From Bacteroidales bacterium (GTDB lineage Bacteria; Bacteroidota; Bacteroidia; Bacteroidales; UBA932), in assembly GCA_024683255.1 (NCBI GenBank), contig JAIKYL010000115.1, positions 1 through 28,963 on the forward strand: DNA of 28,963 bases, read 5' to 3'. The translations under genes and the position numbers were made by a program. Each line of letters starts with the position of its first letter. Positions within the stretch are counted from its first letter, which is position 1. Below the pieces are notes generated by a model. That model was given only the letters and a program-made list of their open reading frames with translations. It was not told the origin of the DNA and searched no databases. Below are positions 22,955 through 28,963 of this stretch, one piece after another.

Positions 22955-23550
22955 GCGATCACGGTACCCTTATAGAAATTGGCGACATCCTGGTCTCGGA
23001 AGAAGTGGTCCTGGAGTTCTTTGCCTGTGATTATTCCGTCTGCAAGGGCTGCTGCTGCATTATCGGAGACAGCGGCGCGCCGCTAAAGGAAGAGGAGCTG
23101 GAACCGCTGGAGGCCAATTATGAAAGCTATTCTCCGCTAATGCGTCCCCAGGGTCGCGCCGCAGTAGATGCGAAAGGCTTCTTTGAGATTGACCGGGACG
23201 GGGATCTGGTAACGCCCGTGGTGCCCGGCAGCGAGGAATGTGCCTATTGCCATTTTGACGAAGCAGGGAACTGCTTCTGCGCCATTGAACGGCAATTCTG
23301 CAAAGGACTTTCCACCTTCCGCAAGCCCATTTCCTGCTCCCTCTACCCCATCCGCGTAGTGGAACTGGGCGGAGGCCGGCTGGGCCTGAACCTCCACCGC
23401 TGGCACATCTGCAAGGACGCTTTTGAAAAGGGCAAAAAAGAAGGGATCCGCGTCTATGAATTCTTACGCGAACCCCTTATTGAGGCTTTTGGAGAAGAAT
23501 TTTACTCGGCCTTGTCGGCAGCGGCCAAGATGCTCATCGCCGCTTCGTAG
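22951..23550 (+). CDS. DUF3109 family cysteine-rich protein
   Basis: A 199-aa cytoplasmic protein matching DUF3109, a family I recall as widespread in Bacteroidota and of unknown function. Cysteines come in clusters: CDYSVCKGCCC (about residues 27-37), CAYCHFDEAGNCFC (about 97-110), FCKGLSTFRKPISCSLYP and HICKDAF. The arrangement resembles YkgJ-type zinc or iron-sulfur binding proteins. The start overlaps the stop of the M16-like gene (ATGA), so it is translationally coupled. The last 49 bases overlap the coding end of the converging DUF2007 gene. Confidence 0.87.
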   Translation: MSDHGTLIEIGDILVSEEVVLEFFACDYSVCKGCCCIIGDSGAPLKEEELEPLEANYESYSPLMRPQGRAAVDAKGFFEIDRDGDLVTPVVPGSEECAYCHFDEAGNCFCAIERQFCKGLSTFRKPISCSLYPIRVVELGGGRLGLNLHRWHICKDAFEKGKKEGIRVYEFLREPLIEAFGEEFYSALSAAAKMLIAAS

Positions 23551-23729
23551 TCGTTCTCGTTCACCTTTACTTCAATACCCTTGGCATAGCCCAGGGAGGG
23601 ATAAGAGGAATCGGCCCCGAACACGCCGGCGGGAATGCCGTTTTCTCCCAGCATGGTTACACACATTTCGGCCTGCACCCTTTCGTTGAAGGTGGCTACC
23701 GTCTTGAATTTTTGCGTATCAGTTGTCAT
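23502..23729 (-). CDS. DUF2007 family small protein
   Basis: A 75-aa protein. The pattern FKTVATFNERVQAEMCVTMLGENGIPAGVFGAD followed by IEVKVNENDYEAAMSILAAAD is typical of DUF2007, small ferredoxin-like folds sometimes labelled putative signal-transducing proteins; no function is proven. It starts 11 bases inside the 3' end of the small membrane-protein gene and ends within the converging DUF3109 gene. Confidence 0.85.
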   Translation of the reverse strand: MTTDTQKFKTVATFNERVQAEMCVTMLGENGIPAGVFGADSSYPSLGYAKGIEVKVNENDYEAAMSILAAADKAE

Positions 23730-24186
23730 TGTAGTTGATTTTATGGTCTATGGACGCCACCACCCGGGCCAGGTCCCGGATAAGGCCTTCGGCCTCAAAA
23801 CCGCCCAACACAGGCGTGATGGTAACGGCGTCTTCAAATATTCTGAAAAATCTGGCCACCGGAGATTTGAGGCAGAAACGGTACTCTCCGTCCTTTTCCG
23901 AAACCAGCTTATATCCCCGCGTATCCATGGCTTCCAGGATGGATTTCCGATGTTCGGCCGGTTCCCCGTTGGCCCTGATCTTACGCTTTCCGTAACCAAA
24001 GAAAGGGTACGCGAAACTCATCACCAAAAAGATGACGGCAATATAGCCTATTGAGGTCCAGCCCTTCTGGAAAGCCACCGCCACGTCCTTTGACACCAGG
24101 CCGGTGAGCATGAGCGCGCCGATGATGACCACAAACAGGACGCAGATCTGGAGGAAATATTTAAGGGCTCTTCTAAGGTATTTCAT
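23719..24186 (-). CDS. Small inner-membrane protein, unknown function
   Basis: A 155-aa protein with two predicted membrane segments (about residues 10-30 and 46-65) and a soluble C-terminal half (HRKSILEAMDTRGYKLVSEKDGEYRFCLKSPVARFFRIFEDAVTITP). I do not recognise a named family. The soluble part has an alternating strand pattern. The gene overlaps hemW by one base (TAATG) and DUF2007 by 11 bases, so it is made from the same transcript. Confidence 0.8.
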   Translation of the reverse strand: MKYLRRALKYFLQICVLFVVIIGALMLTGLVSKDVAVAFQKGWTSIGYIAVIFLVMSFAYPFFGYGKRKIRANGEPAEHRKSILEAMDTRGYKLVSEKDGEYRFCLKSPVARFFRIFEDAVTITPVLGGFEAEGLIRDLARVVASIDHKINYNDN

Positions 24187-25262
24187 TATATCAGTTCTCT
24201 TATGATCTCATCGGAAACAAAGAAATGGTCTTCCGGAATGCGGTACCGGCGTCCTACCTTCTGAAGGGCTCCGGTCTTTTCCAGGCGGTCTATGTCCTCT
24301 TCCCGGCAGTTTCCGTGCAGGAAATCCGTATCCACGCCACGGGACGTACGGAGGGCCAGCATGAGGGTTTCCACCTTTTCGTCCTCCACGGAAAGGGACT
24401 CTTCCGTGTGCTTATAGTCCACAAGCGTGGATTCGTTCCAGCCCCTGCACCGGCCGGTGAAGGAGTGGGCGGCGGGCCCCAGGCCCACATAGGGTTTCCG
24501 GGCCCAATAGCCACCATTGTGGACGGCCTCAAAGCCGGGCTTGGCAAAATTGGAAATTTCGTAATGAACGTATCCCGCATCGGCAAGCTTGCGGCAAAGG
24601 ATGTTATACTGACGGCGGCAGCATTCGTCCGAAGCCTCCTCGTACTCCCCTGCCTCCAGCCGGTGCGCCAGCACGTTGTCCCCCTCCACGGTGAGCTGGT
24701 AACAGGAAATATGCTCCGGCCCCAGTGAAACGGCCTTGTCTATGGTGGCCTCCCACACATTGTCCGACAGATTGGAAAGACCGAAGATAAGGTCCAGGCT
24801 CACGTTCTCCATGCCTGCCTCCCGTACCAGGCGGAAAGCCTCTTCGGCCCTTTGGGCATTGTGCCGACGGTTCATCCAGCGGAGCAGTTCGTCGTCAAAA
24901 GACTGAACACCTATGCTAATACGGTTCACCCCCAGCGCCTTAAGGCTTTGCACGTACGGGAGACCTTTTTCCACAATGTCCTCCGGATTCACTTCCATGG
25001 TGAACTCCGTGTACGGACCGCCCTGCCCACATTCCTCCAGGGCCAGCAAAATGCGGGTGAGACAGGAAAGCGGCAGCAGGGACGGGGTTCCTCCGCCGAA
25101 ATACAGGGTCCTTAGACTGTTGTCCATTTCCCCGGAGCGGCGATGGATTTCCGCACAGACCTGATCCGTATAAGGGCCGAAGAGACCCTCCTCCGCGATT
25201 TCCGAATAGAAGTCGCAGTACGTGCAGAAACTCTTGCAGAAAGGGACGTGGATGTAAATCAT
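24186..25262 (-). CDS. hemW: Radical SAM heme chaperone HemW
   Basis: A 358-aa radical SAM protein. The cluster motif C9-x3-C13-x2-C16 (CKSFCTYC) binds the 4Fe-4S cluster, followed by YFGGGTPSLL and the TIM-barrel core. The HNxxYW motif (HNGGYW, about residue 237) marks HemW, a heme-binding chaperone, rather than the coproporphyrinogen dehydrogenase HemN, and the length fits HemW. Older annotation often calls such genes HemN. It begins one base after the coiled-coil gene's stop, with AAGGTAGT before the ATG. Confidence 0.93.
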   Translation of the reverse strand: MIYIHVPFCKSFCTYCDFYSEIAEEGLFGPYTDQVCAEIHRRSGEMDNSLRTLYFGGGTPSLLPLSCLTRILLALEECGQGGPYTEFTMEVNPEDIVEKGLPYVQSLKALGVNRISIGVQSFDDELLRWMNRRHNAQRAEEAFRLVREAGMENVSLDLIFGLSNLSDNVWEATIDKAVSLGPEHISCYQLTVEGDNVLAHRLEAGEYEEASDECCRRQYNILCRKLADAGYVHYEISNFAKPGFEAVHNGGYWARKPYVGLGPAAHSFTGRCRGWNESTLVDYKHTEESLSVEDEKVETLMLALRTSRGVDTDFLHGNCREEDIDRLEKTGALQKVGRRYRIPEDHFFVSDEIIRELI

Positions 25263-25263
25263 A

Positions 25264-26175
25264 CTACCTTAATAGGCATTCCGCGCGGCCCAGCAGGCCC
25301 TTTTCCGTATAGGCTTCCAGGGTATAGATACCCTTGGTGAATTCTCCGGTATCGTTGATGTAGATGGAGAGGTCCACTTCCGCACCTTCGTAGTCCACTT
25401 CGCGGGAAGCGGTTGCCTGCATGGCCACACCGTTAACCACAAACTCTCCGGACTCGTTGTTCATGAGGAGGATGCCTTCCGGATCCTTAACACGCACATA
25501 CACCCGCACCGGTCCTCTTTCGGCCAGGGAATTCTCCAGCAGGGAGAGGTTGGCCATCATGTACTTTACGCGGCTGTGACGGTCTCCCGCCTTGTCGTTG
25601 CTGTAATGGGCGGTGAGGGAAATGCCCCTTGCCTTGAGTACCTTGCCGGCGTTAACCTGCTCCGACAGGTTGGTTACCTGCTGGGTGAGCTCCTCGTTGG
25701 CCCGGCGGCTTTCCGCGGCTTCGCGGCGCGCAGCGGCGGCATCGGCCGTAAGTTGCTTGTTAAGGGTATTGAGCGAGTCTATCTGGACAATGTAGCCCTT
25801 CATGATGCTGCGAAGGGTGCCCAGCTCTTTCTCGTACTGACGGATTTTGGCGCGGTTGGTGGCTTCCGTCTTGTTAAGCTTCTCTATGAGGAGGGCCACC
25901 TGCTCCCGGGAAGTGTCCAGCTGGTGGTTGATGGACTCGTAATCCGAGCTGAGGTTCTCGAAATCCGACTGCAGGGCCACCATCTGCTGGGCCAGTTCCT
26001 GCTTCTCTCCTTCCAGCTGGTTAACCAGGCCGTTGCGCTGGTACAGCATATAGCCCAGACCGCAGGCCAGGGCCGCTGCAACGCAGCAAAGCACTATCAA
26101 AGTGGTGCGCAAACCGCCTTTTTCTTTCCTTTCACGCTCTTGGCGTTCTATTCTCTCGAGGGGATCTTCTGTCAT
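25264..26175 (-). CDS. Membrane-anchored coiled-coil protein
   Basis: This 303-aa protein has a short charged N terminus (MTEDPLERIERQERERKEKGG), one membrane segment (about residues 23-43) and a long coiled coil (about 50-180) full of heptads (QLEGEKQELAQQMVALQSDF, KIRQYEKELGTLRSIMKGY). A beta-rich C-terminal domain (about 190-303) contains GPVRVYVRVKDPEGILL. I recall similar proteins across Bacteroidota without an assigned function. A longer frame upstream crosses the promoter palindrome and is rejected in favour of ATG 26175. It is the first gene of the operon with hemW. Confidence 0.82.
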   Translation of the reverse strand: MTEDPLERIERQERERKEKGGLRTTLIVLCCVAAALACGLGYMLYQRNGLVNQLEGEKQELAQQMVALQSDFENLSSDYESINHQLDTSREQVALLIEKLNKTEATNRAKIRQYEKELGTLRSIMKGYIVQIDSLNTLNKQLTADAAAARREAAESRRANEELTQQVTNLSEQVNAGKVLKARGISLTAHYSNDKAGDRHSRVKYMMANLSLLENSLAERGPVRVYVRVKDPEGILLMNNESGEFVVNGVAMQATASREVDYEGAEVDLSIYINDTGEFTKGIYTLEAYTEKGLLGRAECLLR

Positions 26176-26200
26176 AATCAAAGTGGTTTTAATATTAATG

Positions 26201-26227
26201 CAAATATAGCTATATTTGTACAAATAT
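26201..26227. promoter_or_regulatory. Bidirectional promoter built on overlapping palindromes
   Basis: CAAATATAGCTATATTTG (26201-26218) is a perfect 18-bp palindrome that yields a -7 element TATATTTG on each strand, back to back (26201-26208 minus, 26211-26218 plus). ATATTTGTACAAATAT (26212-26227) is a second perfect palindrome overlapping it. The elements face the coiled-coil gene and the aminopeptidase gene. The -33 boxes are poor on both sides. Confidence 0.65.
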
Positions 26228-26245
26228 CGTACTATTACGCTTGCT

Positions 26246-28045
26246 ATGGACAATATCTTTTCCGCCAGGGTGGAAGCCGTACGTTCCCTCATGCAAAGCA
26301 ACGGCTGGGATATCCTCATTCTCACAGGGAGTGATCCTCATGCCAGTGAATATCCGGCTCCCCGCTGGCAGCAGGTGCGCTGGGTATCCGGTTTCACCGG
26401 AGAGGCGGGAGACCTGGTAATTACCCAGAACCACGCCGGCCTCTGGACGGACACCCGTTATTTCATCCAGGCCAACCGGCAACTGGACGGAACCGGCATC
26501 CAGCTGCATAAGATGCGCGTTCCGGAGCAGGTTCCCATCCCGGAATGGATAGCCTCCCTGGGCATGGACGCCCCGGTGATCGCCATCGACGGACTGTGCC
26601 AGAGCGTAGAAGCGGTGAGGGCCCTGCAGGACGCGGTTCCATCGGCCTCCATCAAGGCCGTTCCGGACATTCTTTCCCCGCTTTGGGAGGACAGGCCCGC
26701 CATTCCCGTTTCCCCCATCATCACCCTGGGGGAGGACCTGGTGGGAGAATCCCGGGAGGCCAAGCTTCACTGGCTCCGGAAATGGATGATCCTCAAGGAA
26801 GCGGATGCCATCATGCTCTCCGCCCTGGACGAGATTGCCTGGCTGCTTAACATCCGCGGGGCCGATATTGAATACAATCCGCTGGTGATTTCGTACCTGC
26901 TGGTAACCATGGAACAGGTGTACTGGTTTGTCCAAAAGAACCCATCGGCCGATATGGACGAAGAGACGATGGACAGTTTTGGCGAGCTGCAGTCGGACGA
27001 GGTTACCATCTGCAACTATGAAGAGGTGGACCTTGCCCTTTCCACTTTTGTGGTGGAAGACGTGGAGCGCATCTATATAGACCCCGGCACGCTTAACATC
27101 CGGATTCGCGAAACCCTGGATGAAAACGGATACGACGTTGTGGAAGGCCCCTCGCCCATTCCGCTCAGGAAAGCCGTGAAAAACGCCGCCGAAATTGACG
27201 GAATGCGGGAAGCCCATCTGGAAGACGGGCTGGCCATGGAGCAGTTCCTGTATTGGCTGGAACGCCACGCCGGAGAGGTGAACGAATGGGAAGCCGCCTG
27301 CGAACTGGGCCGATTGCGTGCCCAGATTCCCGGCTACCGGGGCGACAGCTTTGAAACCATATCGGCCTACGGACCTTCAGGCGCCCTGCCGCACTATGTT
27401 ACGCCCCGGGAAGGCTCCGCCCTGCTTGAAGCGCGCGGACTGTATCTGGTAGATTCCGGCGGGCAGTACCTCTTTGGCACCACTGACATTACCAGAACCG
27501 TACCCCTGGGCCCCTGCACGGCGCTGGAAGTGGAAGACTATACGTTGGTCCTTCGCGGACACATAGACCTGGCCATGGCCATCTTCCCCCGCGGAACCGC
27601 CGGCTGTCAGATAGACGCCCTGGCCCGGGAGCCGCTCTGGAGGGCCCGCCGCAACTTCGGCCATGGGACCGGTCACGGCGTGGGCTTCTTCCTGGGCGTG
27701 CACGAAGGACCGCAGGACATCCGCCAAAACTTCAACCGCCAACCCCTGGAGCCCGGCATGATCTGCTCCGACGAACCCGGTCTTTACCGGGAAGGCATGC
27801 ACGGCGTGCGGCACGAGAACCTGGTCCTGTGCCGCAGCGTGGGGGATAACGAGTTTGGCTCCTGGCTGGGATTTGAAATCTTAACGCTCTGTCACTTTGA
27901 TACTTCCTGCCTGGACGTCTCACTCCTGACGGCCGATGAGCGGGACTGGCTCAACAGCTACAACGAACGTGTCTACAGGGAGCTGTCTCCCCGCCTCCCG
28001 GCCGAAATAACCGCCTGGCTCCGAAAAAAGACCCAGGCGGTGTAA
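26246..28045 (+). CDS. Xaa-Pro aminopeptidase (M24B, aminopeptidase P)
   Basis: This 599-aa cytosolic metallopeptidase removes an N-terminal residue preceding proline. Two creatinase-like N-terminal domains (about residues 5-300) precede the pita-bread catalytic domain. The five metal ligands are present: Asp403 and Asp414 (DSGGQYLFGTTDITRT), His477 (GHGTGHGVG), Glu510 (DEPGLY) and Glu524 (HENL). Size and domain order match the long, three-domain eukaryotic-type APP1 rather than E. coli PepP (441 aa). ATG 26246 is preferred to a start 30 bases upstream that would lie inside the promoter. Confidence 0.94.
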   Translation: MDNIFSARVEAVRSLMQSNGWDILILTGSDPHASEYPAPRWQQVRWVSGFTGEAGDLVITQNHAGLWTDTRYFIQANRQLDGTGIQLHKMRVPEQVPIPEWIASLGMDAPVIAIDGLCQSVEAVRALQDAVPSASIKAVPDILSPLWEDRPAIPVSPIITLGEDLVGESREAKLHWLRKWMILKEADAIMLSALDEIAWLLNIRGADIEYNPLVISYLLVTMEQVYWFVQKNPSADMDEETMDSFGELQSDEVTICNYEEVDLALSTFVVEDVERIYIDPGTLNIRIRETLDENGYDVVEGPSPIPLRKAVKNAAEIDGMREAHLEDGLAMEQFLYWLERHAGEVNEWEAACELGRLRAQIPGYRGDSFETISAYGPSGALPHYVTPREGSALLEARGLYLVDSGGQYLFGTTDITRTVPLGPCTALEVEDYTLVLRGHIDLAMAIFPRGTAGCQIDALAREPLWRARRNFGHGTGHGVGFFLGVHEGPQDIRQNFNRQPLEPGMICSDEPGLYREGMHGVRHENLVLCRSVGDNEFGSWLGFEILTLCHFDTSCLDVSLLTADERDWLNSYNERVYRELSPRLPAEITAWLRKKTQAV

Positions 28046-28063
28046 CAGGCGGAAAAGTAAAAT

Positions 28064-28963
28064 CTATTTATTCAGCGCATCGGCGCTGGCGATGAACTTG
28101 GCCAGCTCCTCGTCGGAGACGTGGTAATTCTGCATTTCTCCGGAGAAGTAGCTGTCGTAGGCACCCATGTCCACGAAGCCGTGGCCGGAGAGGTTGAAGA
28201 GGATGGTCTTCTGTTCGCCGGTTTCCTTGCACTTGAGGGCCTCCTTGATGGTGGCGGCAATAGCGTGGCAGCTTTCAGGAGCGGGGATGATGCCTTCCGT
28301 GCGGGCAAACAGCACACCTGCGGCGAAGGAATCCTTCTGCTCGATATCCACCGCTTCCATATAACCGTCCTTCATGAGCTGGGACAGGATTACACCGGCA
28401 CCGTGATAGCGCAGGCCGCCGGCATGGATGGAAGCGGGCTTGAAGGTATGGCCCAGGGTGTACATGGGAAGAAGCGGGGTCATGCCTGCTTCATCGCCAA
28501 AGTCATATTCGAACTTGCCCTTGGTGAGCTTGGGGCAGGAGCAGGGCTCGGCCGCAATGAAACGGGTCTTCTTACCTTCCTGGATGTTGTGTCGCATGAA
28601 CGGATAGGCAATGCCGGAGAAGTTGGAGCCACCGCCGAAGCAGGCAATCACAATGTCCGGATACTCGCCCGTCATGGCCATCTGCTTTTCGGCCTCCAGG
28701 CCGATGATGCTCTGATGCAGACACACATGGTTGAGCACGGAACCCAGGGCATATTTGCAGTTGGGAGTGCTCACGGCCAGTTCGATAGCTTCCGAGATGG
28801 CACATCCCAGAGAGCCCTGATCATTGGGATTCCGGGTGATGATATCCTTACCGGCACGGGTACTCATGGACGGGGACGGGGTAATGGCGGCGCCGAAGGT
28901 CTGCATGATGGAACGCCGATAGGGTTTCTGCTCATAACTCACCTTTACCATATAAACAGCGCA
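28064..28963 (-). CDS. TrpB2-type tryptophan synthase beta chain (5' end outside window)
   Basis: About 299 C-terminal residues are visible; the frame continues upstream of the ATG at 28951 through CAVYMVKVSYEQKPYRR, which fits the middle of TrpB2, so the true start is off the window. The enzyme joins indole and serine to give tryptophan using PLP. The phosphate-binding loop GGGSNF is present; the PLP lysine is in the missing part. Features such as HNIQEGKKTRFIAAEPCSCPKLTKGKFEYDFGD and the length mark the TrpB2 form, which usually lacks a TrpA partner next to it. It converges on the aminopeptidase gene with an 18-bp gap and no visible terminator. Confidence 0.88.
   Translation of the reverse strand, partial: CAVYMVKVSYEQKPYRRSIMQTFGAAITPSPSMSTRAGKDIITRNPNDQGSLGCAISEAIELAVSTPNCKYALGSVLNHVCLHQSIIGLEAEKQMAMTGEYPDIVIACFGGGSNFSGIAYPFMRHNIQEGKKTRFIAAEPCSCPKLTKGKFEYDFGDEAGMTPLLPMYTLGHTFKPASIHAGGLRYHGAGVILSQLMKDGYMEAVDIEQKDSFAAGVLFARTEGIIPAPESCHAIAATIKEALKCKETGEQKTILFNLSGHGFVDMGAYDSYFSGEMQNYHVSDEELAKFIASADALNK

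Larger units (their letters stand above)
1..28963. repeat. Over-represented heptamer ATCGGCC / GGCCGAT across the window
   Basis: By hand count the plus strand holds about 27 ATCGGCC and 26 GGCCGAT, about one site per 550 bp, where about 5 are expected from composition alone. Examples lie near 749 (inside the intron), 956, 2860, 4551, 8848, 12833, 14128-14134 (both orientations overlapped), 17508, 19322, 22566, 26944-26950 and 27932. Both coding and noncoding DNA are involved. The count is approximate. Confidence 0.65.

Noticed and set aside
26176..26325. Longer N terminus for the coiled-coil protein
   Set aside because: The extra 50 codons cross the bidirectional promoter palindromes and overlap the aminopeptidase start.
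1..28963. The heptamer ATCGGCC as a Chi-like or segregation motif
   Set aside because: Both orientations are about equally common along the window, so there is no strand polarity as such motifs require.
1..28963. CRISPR array, insertion sequence, prophage or toxin-antitoxin module
   Set aside because: No regular direct repeats with spacers, no transposase or integrase frame and no small toxin-like gene pair were found.

Overview
The window looks like a chromosomal housekeeping region of a moderately GC-rich Bacteroidota bacterium, probably Bacteroidales. Three things point there. Upstream regions repeatedly carry the Bacteroidota -7 element TAnnTTTG, one with TTTG exactly 19 bp upstream. Shine-Dalgarno sequences are weak or absent. 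The gene families (long RodA, DUF3109, DUF2007, TrpB2-type tryptophan synthase, Lrp/AsnC, S41 lipoprotein) are typical of the phylum. No phage, transposon, CRISPR array or resistance island is visible.

Layout. 1-271: C-terminal end of an unidentified protein, then a terminator. 272-564: a noncoding stretch with a possible small RNA. 565-864 (minus): tRNA-Leu(UAA) interrupted by a 215-nt group I self-splicing intron, with a textbook promoter and a terminator. 898-8056 (minus): a tightly overlapping elongasome operon mreB-mreC-mreD-mrdA-rodA ending in an S41 protease lipoprotein. 8139-8834 (plus): ispD. 8929-11774 (minus): an Lrp-type regulator and topA. 11916-16159 (plus): mrcA (PBP1A), ddl and prmC, meeting a U32 family gene (minus) tail to tail. 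18053-20382 (minus): an unknown lipoprotein and a secreted TPR protein. 20474-23550 (plus): a degenerate M16-like secreted protein and a DUF3109 protein. 23502-26175 (minus): a coupled operon of coiled-coil membrane protein, HemW, small membrane protein and DUF2007 protein. 26246-28045 (plus): aminopeptidase P. 28064-28963 (minus): TrpB2, cut by the window edge.

The main functional theme is cell-wall synthesis. MreBCD, PBP2 and RodA form the lateral-wall machine, PBP1A is the bifunctional synthase, and Ddl makes the D-Ala-D-Ala end of the precursor. IspD feeds isoprenoid (and so undecaprenyl carrier) synthesis.

Two signals stand out. The first is the complete group I intron inside tRNA-Leu(UAA), a position best known from cyanobacteria and plastids. 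The second is the heptamer ATCGGCC/GGCCGAT, found about 53 times by hand count, roughly ten times the composition expectation. It is in both orientations, in coding and noncoding DNA, and often against the local codon preference. Several strong palindromes in promoter regions are also listed.
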